Of a DNA stretch of 64,000 nt, positions 31,655 through 39,553 are shown piece by piece (position 1 is the stretch's first letter; each line of letters begins with the position of its first letter). A program made the translations under genes and the position numbers. The stretch is from Acholoe squamosa (taxonomy: Eukaryota > Annelida > Polychaeta > Phyllodocida > Polynoidae), in the NCBI GenBank assembly GCA_949317995.1, contig OX439038.1, forward strand, positions 62,001 to 126,000, in the 5' to 3' direction. Under the pieces are notes generated by a model, which saw nothing but the letters and a program-made list of their open reading frames with translations, searched no databases and was not told the DNA's origin.

Positions 31655-32842
31655 ATGGAAGAAAGCATGGATTTTACCACAGAAAGCTTAAACTGGATTA
31701 ATTTAATGAACGAGAGACCCAAGTATATCCCTGCTTTGAAAGAAAATCAATCGGACACAGAACATGAAATGGACGTTGCTATGGTATTACCGAAAGATCC
31801 ACATAGAGGTGAGCCTTGGAACAATTTTGGAAATAAACTATATGAAACTGTAAAGCTAGATCCAAACCTAAATTGGGAACTAGCTATAAGGGAGTTTTCG
31901 ATAATGGGTGTATCAACGGAGGATTTTTGTCACCTCAGTACTTTAAAGATGGTAATAGAAATAGATTTAATGAACAGCGAGGGTGAAAAGCAAACGGTTC
32001 ATTTTACTAGAATGTTGAAATCCCATGCAGGCTCTTTGTTGTGTAATGAAATTATGGAATATATGGAAAAGTTAAAGATATTTAAGATTGATTCGTTTCG
32101 ATTTAGAGCTCGTGCAGTAGGTGTAACTTTACCTTTAATTCCACCGACCTATAATGTTATCGCTGCTTTAAATGCGAGGTACGAAAAGTGTTCAGCATGC
32201 TTCATTTGTAGATCAGACCTCATGTGTTGCTATCCAAAACCGTTTTACCAATATGATTATCCCTCTTTGAATGAAAAACGATCCAACATGGAACACGAAA
32301 CAGACGTTTACATTTCAATTGATCGTGACAAACGTAAATGTCAGCCTTGGAACGATTTTGAAAATAAACTAGATAAAACTATAACTTTAGATCCGAACTT
32401 GGATTGGGAAGTAGGTCTGTGCAATTTTTCGATATGGAGTGGTAATTTAATCAAGTATTTCTCTGACATAGATGTGGTTAAAATGCTTGTAGAGATAGAT
32501 CTCATGAACACAAACGGCGAAAAGCAAACGTTGTATTTCAGTAAGATATTAAAATCGTACACCCCTGTGCTTATGTGCGATGGTGTTTGGGAATACACTG
32601 AAAAACTTAATATTTTTAAAATCGATTCTTATAGATTGAAAGCTCATGCAGTAGGTGTTAATATTTGGCAACGTGCAGAAAAACTAAAAATTTCTAAGAT
32701 TAATTCGCATAGATTTAAATTTGGGTCAGTGGGTGTTAATCTCCCTCTGATTCCACTAGGCTTTACTGTTTCCTCTGGAATTATGGCCAGGTACAAAAAG
32801 TGCACGTCATGCCATGTTTGCAAATTAGAACGGTACAATTAG
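31655..32842 (+). CDS. Tandem paralogue family, member 2 (double domain)
   Basis: 395 residues from the first ATG (a GTG opens the frame at 31637). It contains two copies of the family domain: residues about 25-195 and 205-390, each with the HE-x-DV start, GEPWNNF/CQPWNDF, LDPNL(N/D)WE and EIDLMN-x-x-GEKQT motifs and a Cys-x-x-Cys-x-x-Cys cluster at the end (CSACFIC, CTSCHVC). The second domain carries an extra internal duplication of about 27 residues around its EKL-x-I-x-KI segment. The gene probably arose by fusion of two tandem copies. Function unknown. Confidence 0.7.
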   Translation: MEESMDFTTESLNWINLMNERPKYIPALKENQSDTEHEMDVAMVLPKDPHRGEPWNNFGNKLYETVKLDPNLNWELAIREFSIMGVSTEDFCHLSTLKMVIEIDLMNSEGEKQTVHFTRMLKSHAGSLLCNEIMEYMEKLKIFKIDSFRFRARAVGVTLPLIPPTYNVIAALNARYEKCSACFICRSDLMCCYPKPFYQYDYPSLNEKRSNMEHETDVYISIDRDKRKCQPWNDFENKLDKTITLDPNLDWEVGLCNFSIWSGNLIKYFSDIDVVKMLVEIDLMNTNGEKQTLYFSKILKSYTPVLMCDGVWEYTEKLNIFKIDSYRLKAHAVGVNIWQRAEKLKISKINSHRFKFGSVGVNLPLIPLGFTVSSGIMARYKKCTSCHVCKLERYN

Positions 32843-33027
32843 GTCATATATCCCAAACTAAGGAACAATTTTGCACTTTCGGAGAGGAACTAGGATAAAA
32901 CAAATTCATTCAAGCCTTTTGGTAGTGTTGCTTTTTAATGTGCATCTGTACTTTTACCATGTGTATGAGTTATGTGAATTGTTATTGAGCTTTTTTGGTA
33001 CCTCTTATATGATTGGTTATTTGAAAG

Positions 33028-33036
33028 TATATAAAG
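33028..33036 (+). promoter_or_regulatory. TATA box for the 33086 gene
   Basis: TATATAAAG 50 bp before the ATG, with an inverted CCAAT (ATGATTGGTTATT near 33010) just upstream. It resembles the promoter at 30651. Confidence 0.65.
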
Positions 33037-33085
33037 TAGAGAGTGCACTTAGCTGCAGTAGTGTTTTTAAAAAGGGTAAACGGGC

Positions 33086-33661
33086 ATGGACACCGGTTTT
33101 AATATGGATATACCAAAGGAAATACCAAGGATATACAGACCTTTAAAGGAAAAACAATCTGACATTCAGCATGAAACGGACGTGGTTATTTCACTAACGG
33201 GACCGCGAAATGGCCAGGCCTGGAATGATTTCGGAGAAAAACTCCCAAAGACTGTAAGACTAGATCCAAAGCGTCAATGGGAAGTGGCAATAAGTTATTT
33301 TTCCATAGTCGGTAATTCAGAAGAGGATGTGTGTAACTTTAGTCCTTTTGAAATGCTCATAGAGGTCGATATTATGAACACCGATGGAGAAAAACAAACA
33401 TTGCATTGTAGTAAAATGATAAAACCCCACAATGGCGTTTTGTCTTGTAATTACATTATGGAATATAGTGACAGACTAAAAATACTTCAAATTGATTCGT
33501 GCAGGGTGAGGTCACGTGCAAAGGAAATAATTTTACCTCCACTTCCACCCAACTTTATAGTGGTGACTGGTTTAACAGCAAGGCATGAAATATGCCGAGG
33601 GTGTCGTTGTTGCACGCACGGCGAGAATTATGATAAATGCATGTTGTGCATGATCACATAG
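33086..33661 (+). CDS. Tandem paralogue family, member 3
   Basis: 191 residues, one family domain: HETDVVISL, GQAWNDFGEKL, LDPKRQWEVAISYFSI, IEVDIMNTDGEKQTLH, a LKILQID motif and a Cys-rich C terminus (CRGCRCC, then more Cys). The Asp-Pro-x-x-x-Trp-Glu and Gly-Glu-Lys-Gln-Thr motifs are the most conserved across all four domains in the family. AATAAA at 33663-33668 comes directly after the stop. Function unknown. Confidence 0.7.
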   Translation: MDTGFNMDIPKEIPRIYRPLKEKQSDIQHETDVVISLTGPRNGQAWNDFGEKLPKTVRLDPKRQWEVAISYFSIVGNSEEDVCNFSPFEMLIEVDIMNTDGEKQTLHCSKMIKPHNGVLSCNYIMEYSDRLKILQIDSCRVRSRAKEIILPPLPPNFIVVTGLTARHEICRGCRCCTHGENYDKCMLCMIT

Positions 33662-33788
33662 CAATAAAAAAAGATGAACAGAAAGTTTTTTTGGTTGGCT
33701 CTTTATTAAAACACATATAACTTTAAAGGGTTACAGTCAATAGGACCAATTTTTGGCGGAAAACCGATTGTTACGGTGTTTTCGCTAA

Positions 33789-34331
33789 CTAGCAGTAATA
33801 AGATTGTCTTGCCTGATTAGTGTAGGCGTTAGATACAAATACTCCATTACCAGTTAGGCCAGGACCCCCGTCTGCATAAAAATCTGGTTCACCGAGGGGG
33901 TTGGCAGTAGTTAAATCTAATATTCCTTCCGTTGATTTGCTGAAAGAAAATTTGCCATAGTTTTTTGGAATGGAATTCGAAGAAAGATTATTATGGTGCT
34001 TCTTAAGGATTTGCAGTTGATAGTTCACAGAGTTTAAATGTTGAACAATGTGTACAATCGAAGCCTTGTATTGGTAAAGTGTGTTTATTGCTTTGATGGC
34101 TAAAGGACATGTGGGGGAGATTCGCAAATGTTCCACAGCAACATCGTCGTTTGCTTCCCATTTGTGCACAGAAACTCCGCATGTATAGCAATACACCTCA
34201 TCACCTACTCCATTATAAAAAAATCCATTTGTAGCCAGTGTTTGTGAACATGGTGAACTTTTTATCCAATTTTTTAACTGAAAAGTAGTTAACCTAGCTG
34301 ATAAATCTTGGTACTCCGGATGCTTGGCCAT
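33789..34331 (-). CDS. Single-BIR protein (IAP-like), copy 2
   Basis: 180 residues. BIR domain about 5-80 with Cys48, Cys51, His68, Cys75 in the same spacing as the other copies, and a helical segment to residue 115. The C-terminal 65 residues are Gly/Ser/Asn-rich, low in charge and unlike the other two copies. No RING. Promoter side: a TATA-like ATAAATAC (minus strand, near 34450-34462) and the perfect X-box-like palindrome GGTTGCTATGGTAACC at 34435-34450. Converges with the 33086 gene. Confidence 0.82.
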   Translation of the reverse strand: MAKHPEYQDLSARLTTFQLKNWIKSSPCSQTLATNGFFYNGVGDEVYCYTCGVSVHKWEANDDVAVEHLRISPTCPLAIKAINTLYQYKASIVHIVQHLNSVNYQLQILKKHHNNLSSNSIPKNYGKFSFSKSTEGILDLTTANPLGEPDFYADGGPGLTGNGVFVSNAYTNQARQSYYC

Positions 34332-34434
34332 GCTTATTTTTGAAATCGACAGTTTAAGATTTCTTTCGATACTAAGAAGCTTATGTTTGCAGAAGGATAT
34401 TGATAGTGTGAGGGTAAGTGAGTTACTAAGCCCT

Positions 34435-34450
34435 GGTTGCTATGGTAACC
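34435..34450. promoter_or_regulatory. RFX X-box-like palindrome
   Basis: GGTTGCTATGGTAACC is fully palindromic apart from its two central positions and fits the X-box pattern GTNRCC-NN-RGYAAC; an inverted CCAAT (TGATTGGTTATAA) follows at about 34471. It is upstream of the minus-strand BIR gene and may also serve plus-strand transcription into the hairpin cluster. Confidence 0.5.
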
Positions 34451-34812
34451 AGTATTTATCCCATCTGCTTTGATTGGTTATAACTATACTAAAATCAGGG
34501 GCGAGGGCGAGGGCAAGCAAGTAGTATAGAGAGGTACACCCTGTTTCATGTTTTTAGGGAGAGTAGGGGGTGCATGGGGGGGTAAGTAGGTTACTAAGCT
34601 GTGGTTGTCACAGCGACCGGTGTTCACTTTGTGTGCTCTGACTGGCTAACCTGCATGGGGCTGTTGGGTGTGTAGCTTTGCTCAGTGCAGGGAAGGTTTT
34701 AGAGGCTCAGTAGCAGAGGGACCAGCGTGGTAGCAGGAGCAGGAAAGGACCTGTTCCTGTTTGTACACATTTCTCCCACAACAGAATTTTCTGAGACATT
34801 GGAACACCGTTC

Positions 34813-34868
34813 TAGCTTACCTTTGTCGAAGTGTCTTCGTGAATTACGTATAAGGCATGGCAAAGCTA
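34813..34868 (+). ncRNA. Hairpin A of the cluster
   Basis: Stem from TAGC/GCTA, TTTGTC/GGCAAA and GTGTCTT/AAGGCAT (with G-U pairs) around a loop containing GAATTACGTA, a diverged form of the common loop. Confidence 0.5.
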
Positions 34869-34888
34869 CCCTTTGTAAGGAGGAAATA

Positions 34889-34951
34889 AAAACATGGGCT
34901 GGATTTTTATCTGTGTGGAGTACGTTATACCAAAGTTCTAGCCCATGTTTT
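34889..34951 (+). ncRNA. Hairpin B of the cluster
   Basis: Perfect 12 bp outer stem AAAACATGGGCT/AGCCCATGTTTT, an internal loop, a short GTGT/ATAC inner stem and the loop GGAGTACGTT (34917-34926). Size about 63 nt, as in a microRNA precursor. Confidence 0.62.
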
Positions 34952-35052
34952 CTAAGTGGTCTACTGTAGTAACCAACCTTACTTGCTACTTGAAGGTGTA
35001 CAGCTAAATGTTTAGGCATTTAAACACCATTGTAGTTTACATTTGTGGATGA

Positions 35053-35077
35053 GCCTTTTGTGGAGTACGTATAAGGC
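35053..35077 (+). ncRNA. Hairpin C of the cluster
   Basis: GCCTT/AAGGC stem extended by weaker pairs, loop TGGAGTACGTA. The 3' arm TAAGGCATGGCA is shared almost exactly with hairpin A, so A and C are recent duplicates. Confidence 0.5.
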
Positions 35078-35132
35078 ATGGCAGAGCTACCCTATTAAAT
35101 ATAACCGCGTATAAAAAGTGATCAGTTTGAAG

Positions 35133-35194
35133 AAAATAGGGCTGGATATGTATTTACGTGGAGTACGTTTTGCTTACGTTTCAGCCCATATTTT
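35133..35194 (+). ncRNA. Hairpin D of the cluster
   Basis: AAAATA/TATTTT and GGGCTG/CAGCCC pair with one bulged A, then ATGTA/TACGT; loop GGAGTACGTT at 35160-35169. Stem resembles hairpin B but with compensated differences. Confidence 0.62.
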
Positions 35195-35262
35195 TTGAGT
35201 CCTCTACTATGGTATTTCTTCCATATAATGGCTACTACATGTGTGTCATGAAATGCGTGTGC

Positions 35263-35296
35263 CCACCCCATTGGATACGTGTTTTGGACGGGGTGG
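35263..35296 (+). ncRNA. Hairpin I of the cluster
   Basis: CCACCCC/GGGGTGG stem around a 20 nt loop that starts ATTGGATACGT, a variant of the common loop lacking one G. Same design as hairpin J. Confidence 0.5.
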
Positions 35297-35345
35297 TTCC
35301 GTGTTAATGTCATGCAATGATTTTTTTGTACTATGTGGTAAACAC

Positions 35346-35409
35346 AGAACAGTGGCTTTAATATGTACCTACATGGAGTACCTTATATGTAGTGTACGGC
35401 CCACGTTCT
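35346..35409 (+). ncRNA. Hairpin E of the cluster
   Basis: AGAAC/GTTCT and GTGG/CCAC outer pairs, then GTAC/GTAC and the perfect inner stem CTACAT/ATGTAG closing the loop GGAGTACCTTAT (35375-35386). Confidence 0.62.
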
Positions 35410-35476
35410 TTGTGTACTGCATTATAGTACATAATCTACAATGCACTAATACTGCTATGTGATGAAATACATGTCC

Positions 35477-35509
35477 CTACCCCTGTGGATACGTTTGTGA
35501 ATGGGGTGG
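35477..35509 (+). ncRNA. Hairpin J of the cluster
   Basis: CTACCCC/GGGGTGG stem with one U-G pair; loop contains GGATACGTT (35487-35495). Paralogue of hairpin I. Confidence 0.5.
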
Positions 35510-35595
35510 TGCATTATTTTAGTTACATGCAAGTATTTTGTCTGCTTTTATGTGTCTTGTACATGGCTAGGTGCCAAGATTTAACATGAAAGCCT

Positions 35596-35624
35596 TGTCC
35601 CTCGGAGTAAGCTTTACAGGGACG
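35596..35624 (+). ncRNA. Hairpin F of the cluster
   Basis: GTCCCT/AGGGAC stem (35597-35602 with 35618-35623), loop starting CGGAGTAAGCTTT, a one-base variant of the shared loop. Confidence 0.5.
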
Positions 35625-35658
35625 TGTTTTTAAAAAGCCTTTCAGTGTTTAAGTCAGT

Positions 35659-35730
35659 ACCAAAACCATTAAACAGGATCACCAGCAGTGGAGTACGCTT
35701 TAAAGGAGTACGTGTGGGCAACGTTTTGGT
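35659..35730 (+). ncRNA. Hairpin G of the cluster
   Basis: Perfect 8 bp outer stem ACCAAAAC/GTTTTGGT enclosing about 56 nt that contain the loop motif twice (GGAGTACGCTTT at 35690 and GGAGTACGT at 35705). Inner pairing is unclear; it may be two overlapping copies. Confidence 0.45.
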
Positions 35731-35760
35731 GCAGTTTTTTAACCCTTATATTATTTTACT

Positions 35761-35815
35761 AGACAGTGATTGTGTGTCTTTGGAGTACGTTATTAAGACA
35801 ACACGTTCGCTGTCT
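35761..35815 (+). ncRNA. Hairpin H of the cluster
   Basis: AGACAGTGA/TCGCTGTCT and TGTGTGTCTT/AAGACAACACG pair nearly end to end, closing the loop TGGAGTACGTTATT. It is the best precursor-like fold in the cluster (about 55 nt). Confidence 0.65.
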
Positions 35816-35837
35816 TGTAAAAACATTCATGAAAGCT

Positions 35838-35847
35838 AATAAATAAA
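35838..35847 (+). terminator. Tandem poly(A) signals after the hairpin cluster
   Basis: AATAAATAAATAAA contains overlapping AATAAA signals on the plus strand although no plus-strand gene ends here; this supports a non-coding transcript through 34.7-35.8 kb. The minus-strand BIR gene ends 15 bp further on. Confidence 0.6.
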
Positions 35848-35862
35848 TAAAACAATTTTTCA

Positions 35863-36258
35863 TTATGTGTTGTTTATTTGGTTCGTATTAATCATTTGTA
35901 ACTGATAACAGAGTTTGTTATGGTCCTTTTTAAGAATTTGTAGTTGATAATCCACAGAGTTTAAATATTGTATAATGTCTGTCAATATGACTTTACATTT
36001 GTCTGTTGTATCTATTGCTGCAAAGGCTATAGGACATGTGGGAGAGCTTTTGAAATGTTTTATAGCTACATCATCGTTTGGTTTCCATGTAAAAACAGCA
36101 ACTCCACATTCAAAGCAATTTACAGCATCAGCTACTCCGTGATAAATAAATCCATTTGCAGCCAGTGTTTGTGGAGACGGTGATTGTTTTTTCCAATTTT
36201 TTAATTGAAAAGTATTTAATCTAGCTGCTAAATCTTGATACTTTGGATGCTTGGTCAT
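35863..36258 (-). CDS. Single-BIR protein (IAP-like), copy 3
   Basis: 131 residues. BIR domain about 5-80 with Cys48, Cys51, His68 and Cys75, closest to the copy at 33789-34331 (near-identical N terminus of the form M-x-KHP-x-YQDL). A helical tail to the end with the same LNSVDYQLQILKK-type segment as copy 2. No RING. An AT-rich TATTTATA (36342-36349) and a run of 12 C on the minus strand (36356-36367) lie upstream. Confidence 0.84.
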   Translation of the reverse strand: MTKHPKYQDLAARLNTFQLKNWKKQSPSPQTLAANGFIYHGVADAVNCFECGVAVFTWKPNDDVAIKHFKSSPTCPIAFAAIDTTDKCKVILTDIIQYLNSVDYQLQILKKDHNKLCYQLQMINTNQINNT

Positions 36259-36608
36259 CTTAATTTCTAATTACCTCTTTTGCCGTGGTTCACTGTTTAA
36301 GATTTTTTTCCATACTGAAAAAGGTTATGATTGCAGGAGGGTATAAATAGCGTCAGGGGGGGGGGGGTAAGTGGAAGTGATATGATTGGCTGACCTAAAT
36401 GGGAAGGGTAGGTGTGAAGGTGTCTCTTTCTAGTGTTCTAAAGGTTCTAAAGGGGTAAAGGCTTAAAGCTATACCTGTAATGCAATGCAGACCTTTCAGT
36501 TAATGGCAAATGAATATATAAACTAAACAAACTTCTAAGAGAACTTGCTGGTTTTTATTTGTTACAAAGTATTACTTTTTAACCTATATTTACTAAAATG
36601 ACAAAAAG
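36259..36608. other. Intergenic promoter region
   Basis: Contains the TATAAATA/TATTTATA element at 36342-36349, a 12 bp G run (36356-36367), an inverted CCAAT (ATGATTGGCTGACC near 36381) and a small AAAGGTTCTAAAGG direct repeat (36437 on). No gene is seen. Confidence 0.5.
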
Positions 36609-37124
36609 TTACAAGTTAGTTGGTTTATTAACCACGTGAATAACATTTGATTCTTTGTATTTTTGTACAATCTTGTTACAGTCTTCCCTTGAGGCAAAGG
36701 AAACAAAGGCCAATTTTTCATGTTCACCTTTCCTTTTGTTCACAACAGTTTTTACACCAACCTTTTGAATGTTCTTTACATTAACCACCTGTCCAAAAAG
36801 ATGGAGAACCATCCTTTTAATCTTGCTGTCGCTGGTACCTGGATAAAAGTTACTTGCGACGCACCAGGCTCCTTTTGCTTCTGTAAAGGCATGTTGTATT
36901 AATGATTCTATGGGAGCGTCACTTGGCGGGACGTTTAACGTTGTGTTATTCCCTGTCGAGGTACCTTCCGTAAACCGGCTTTTCTTAACCTTGTTTTTTA
37001 CTTGATGTTTTTTACAGTTCTCTTGGGGGTACTTGAGTTTGTATTGCTCCGGATAATGTTTTTGAATGTACTTCCTGGTGTAATAAGAATCCACGGTATA
37101 ACTGGACTTTTTGGTTGACCGCAT
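36609..37124 (-). CDS. Basic protein with RRM-like C-terminal domain
   Basis: 171 residues. The first 55 are very basic (Lys-rich, with KNKVKKSRF), probably a nuclear or nucleic-acid-binding tail. Residues about 85-168 follow the beta-alpha-beta-beta-alpha-beta order of an RNA recognition motif: WCVASNF strand, SDSKIKRMVLHLF helix, VVNVKNI strand, KLAFVSF strand (RNP1-like), REDCNKIVQKY helix, VIHVV strand. RNA binding is therefore plausible but not certain; no close family is recognised. The gene is divergent from the one at 37396. Confidence 0.6.
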   Translation of the reverse strand: MRSTKKSSYTVDSYYTRKYIQKHYPEQYKLKYPQENCKKHQVKNKVKKSRFTEGTSTGNNTTLNVPPSDAPIESLIQHAFTEAKGAWCVASNFYPGTSDSKIKRMVLHLFGQVVNVKNIQKVGVKTVVNKRKGEHEKLAFVSFASREDCNKIVQKYKESNVIHVVNKPTNL

Positions 37125-37395
37125 GGTGGTAGCCAGGCACTAACTTGAACATGTAAACCTTGCAGGCCTTTGGACCGATTTAAGAAAGAAGCCATTGGTA
37201 CAGTTTGTTTTGTTAAAGAAAATGGAGCACTCTGATTGGTCAATGGGTACAGTATTCGTGCCAGATGTTTAAGTGCAAAAAGATATTAAGGCATGAGTTT
37301 TTAAAAATTATTCATTAAGCACTCGACCTTGGAGGATTTAACTTCACTTGATATTTTTTACCTTACATTTTGTTTCAGATATTACTTACCTAAAA

Positions 37396-38304
37396 ATGGA
37401 GTTTAACAACCAAACCATAAAAGAAAAAATGACTGCAGATGAAGATGACTTTAGCTACCTGACTGACTTGTGTCAAAATGAAAGTAACAAGAGGGTAAAT
37501 GCCAGAAAGTGGACCCACGGTGTTACGTTTGAACAGCGTGAAAAAATACAGGGTTTTTTACAAAAACTAGCTGCTCAAAAGGTACAAGAGGCAGAAAATT
37601 GGCTGAAGGAAAACGGAAAAGAAACAGAAGAATGGATTAATGAACTTATGGGAGAAGTCAACAGTACGTTTGAACAAGTGTCTACCAGGGACCAAAACCA
37701 AAGACCTTTAGTAGCCATTTTTGTTTTACCCTCCAAAGGAAAAAGAAATCAACAACTCGACTACCTATATCCTTATCCCGTGACCATGTCTACGAAGCCC
37801 TTGATGGACGACTACGGAAAAGCTAGAATATATATACGTTTGCTAATGTCATGCCTTTATTTTAAAGCCGTTGAAAAGTTTGGAGCAAGATATGCCTCAT
37901 ATTACTCAGGCATAACGACAGATTACAAGTATGATTTAGACTTTTGGGGCCAAGCTCGAGTGGACAGGTTAAAGTGTCGCTTCATACAGGCGATGGACAA
38001 CTGCCGATATTCCCGTACGGTTTACAGTAACCTCGACAAATTACAACAAGCTCAACTTACAGTTATCTTCGCTAGAGCCTTTCCCACCAAGTCACTTTTA
38101 AACGAACTGCTAGATAAGGCAGACGTTACATGCATGAAACTTAAAACGGACAAGAGAAAGAGTGGAACTTCTCGAAGACTTATTCGAAGCGTTCGGACTG
38201 CAAATTTAAAGCACGATAAATGGAGTGTGCTTAAAAAAAGGAACCGTTTGTTGCGGGTTACACCTGAGAAAGAAAATTTGGATGATAAAAGTATGCCAAA
38301 ATGA
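37396..38304 (+). CDS. Unknown conserved-looking protein
   Basis: 302 residues from the ATG at 37396, which is in better context than the frame's first ATG at 37348. N-terminal acidic segment (DEDDFSYL), a charged helical region about 40-90, a middle with KGKRNQQLDYLYPYP, and a basic C-terminal 70 residues rich in Lys and Arg. No known family is recognised. Its stop codon overlaps the next gene's ATG in an ATGA, so the two are probably expressed together. Confidence 0.6.
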   Translation: MEFNNQTIKEKMTADEDDFSYLTDLCQNESNKRVNARKWTHGVTFEQREKIQGFLQKLAAQKVQEAENWLKENGKETEEWINELMGEVNSTFEQVSTRDQNQRPLVAIFVLPSKGKRNQQLDYLYPYPVTMSTKPLMDDYGKARIYIRLLMSCLYFKAVEKFGARYASYYSGITTDYKYDLDFWGQARVDRLKCRFIQAMDNCRYSRTVYSNLDKLQQAQLTVIFARAFPTKSLLNELLDKADVTCMKLKTDKRKSGTSRRLIRSVRTANLKHDKWSVLKKRNRLLRVTPEKENLDDKSMPK

Positions 38305-39101
38305 CTTCCATCCAAGAAGTAATGGACGCTGTGCTTGAGTATTCACAGTACACCACTAAAACTCTTGTTTGTAACGAGTTTAATATAAACTTTTCTAGAG
38401 AATATGAAGGCATAAGGTACTACAAAGATGCGCTACCTAAGACTTTTATGCTTTTGTTATTACAATATTTAAAACTGCCAAAAGACAGGGTTGCAAACTG
38501 CCTTGAAACAACTTGGCAAAAATTGGTTTTGGCCATACCGGAAAATTTACCTCGGCTTGCACGTTACAGATGTTTGCAGATTATAGCTGAACTGGCTAGT
38601 GGAGTTTTTGATGACGTAAAAAACCTATTTGTTTTTTTTAACGACGCTAGTAAACAGGAAATGCAGTTAGCCCTTTCTTACTTTTATGAACCCAATGAAG
38701 AAAGAACCTGCGAATGGATGAAGGTGGCTGCCAAGTTAGACACTAGATTGTTCTCGGCGATGGTAAAAAGAATTCAAATGAACACCATTTCTTTGAAAAC
38801 ATCTGGCAACTACAAGAGGGCTTTAGTTTATGTTCATCAATTAGCCCATGAAAGAAATAGGGTGTACTTGGATTCTCTTGAAGGTAATCCTGAAGCAGTT
38901 TTGCACAAGTTGCGAGGGGCATACGAACACATATCCTATGGCAGGATTTCACTGGAGGACTTTAGTCATAAACACGGTCTCATTAAAGCCATGCTGGAGC
39001 CGGAAAAAGGTTACATACATTCTTTTTTTGGATCTGCAGGAAATCGGAAAAAAAAAGACCCGACAAGGAACTTGTGGTGCCTGGCGACCAAACGTCCTTA
39101 G
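38301..39101 (+). CDS. Unknown protein, 0-frame part of a frameshifted gene
   Basis: 266 residues, largely helical, with no recognised family. It starts in the ATGA overlap with the gene upstream. Close to its 3' end is a run of nine A (39048-39056) in which the heptamer A AAA AAA is in phase with the reading frame; soon after, the frame ends at 39101. The -1 frame is open through the A run and continues to 39553. So the annotated end may be the short product of programmed -1 frameshifting, or the A run may hide a sequencing or natural indel. Confidence 0.6.
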   Translation: MTSIQEVMDAVLEYSQYTTKTLVCNEFNINFSREYEGIRYYKDALPKTFMLLLLQYLKLPKDRVANCLETTWQKLVLAIPENLPRLARYRCLQIIAELASGVFDDVKNLFVFFNDASKQEMQLALSYFYEPNEERTCEWMKVAAKLDTRLFSAMVKRIQMNTISLKTSGNYKRALVYVHQLAHERNRVYLDSLEGNPEAVLHKLRGAYEHISYGRISLEDFSHKHGLIKAMLEPEKGYIHSFFGSAGNRKKKDPTRNLWCLATKRP

Positions 39102-39553
39102 ATTTAATTTTACACGGACGACCAGGGAAAAAATTCCAAAACGGCGACTACCTGGGTGCTTTGGAACTAATTAGTGCTTGTGGCTCGAGTTTAAAGACAG
39201 TATACATTGATCGTCGGGTCGTAAATGTCCGAGTGCTTCCTGATCCGAAAGACTTTGTTTTTGATTTGTCCCCTTTACCACCTCTTTTTTTAAAAAACCT
39301 ATTAGAAAAGCGAAATAAAATTTATGAAAGGTTAACAAGACGTACCAACGACCTGAATGAAAACAGATGCATCCGTCCGTTTTTTCGCTTAGCACCTGTA
39401 AATAGCAGCCAAAAAGCCAGCAATTTTTGTCATAAAGAACAGCTTTTTGAACCAACAAACGATTCCTGTTACGAACGGGACAACATAAGTGCCAAAAACT
39501 ACACTAAGGACTTTTTGCTATGGATAATTCACGAGAATCCTACATTGATTTAA
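39074..39553 (+). CDS. C-terminal extension in the -1 frame
   Basis: About 160 codons without any ATG near the start (the frame begins with GTG and is open upstream through the A run). The sequence has normal composition, with GDYLGALELIS, a Pro-Leu-rich FVFDLSPLPPLF segment and a Cys-containing tail. It most likely belongs to the protein starting at 38301 and is reached by -1 slippage. It overlaps the start of the 39520 gene by 34 bp. Function unknown. Confidence 0.5.
   Translation: MVPGDQTSLDLILHGRPGKKFQNGDYLGALELISACGSSLKTVYIDRRVVNVRVLPDPKDFVFDLSPLPPLFLKNLLEKRNKIYERLTRRTNDLNENRCIRPFFRLAPVNSSQKASNFCHKEQLFEPTNDSCYERDNISAKNYTKDFLLWIIHENPTLI

Larger units (their letters stand above)
34660..35850 (+). 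ncRNA. Cluster of microRNA-precursor-like hairpins
   Basis: About 1.1 kb without a convincing ORF, holding at least ten hairpins of roughly 25-70 nt whose stems differ but whose apical loops share GGAGTACGTT or close variants (GAATTACGT, GGAGTAAG, GGATACGT). Two AATAAA signals at 35838-35847 end the region on the plus strand, as expected for one primary transcript. Small ORFs inside (34727-34969, 35241-35462, 35624-35839) cross the hairpins and are not related to each other. Conserved loop, paired stems and tandem arrangement suggest a family of small structured RNAs, plausibly viral microRNA precursors. No expression data are available; direction is inferred from the poly(A) signals. Confidence 0.55.

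Noticed and set aside
34389-34660. G-rich repeats as a structured RNA or G-quadruplex feature
   Set aside because: GGGGCGAGGGCGAGGGCAAGC near 34500 and the G-rich stretch near 34563 are short and I see no supporting pairing; left unannotated.
34727-35839. Small plus-strand ORFs in the hairpin cluster
   Set aside because: They run through the hairpin arms, share no protein features between paralogous hairpins, and hairpin pairing explains the conserved sequence better.
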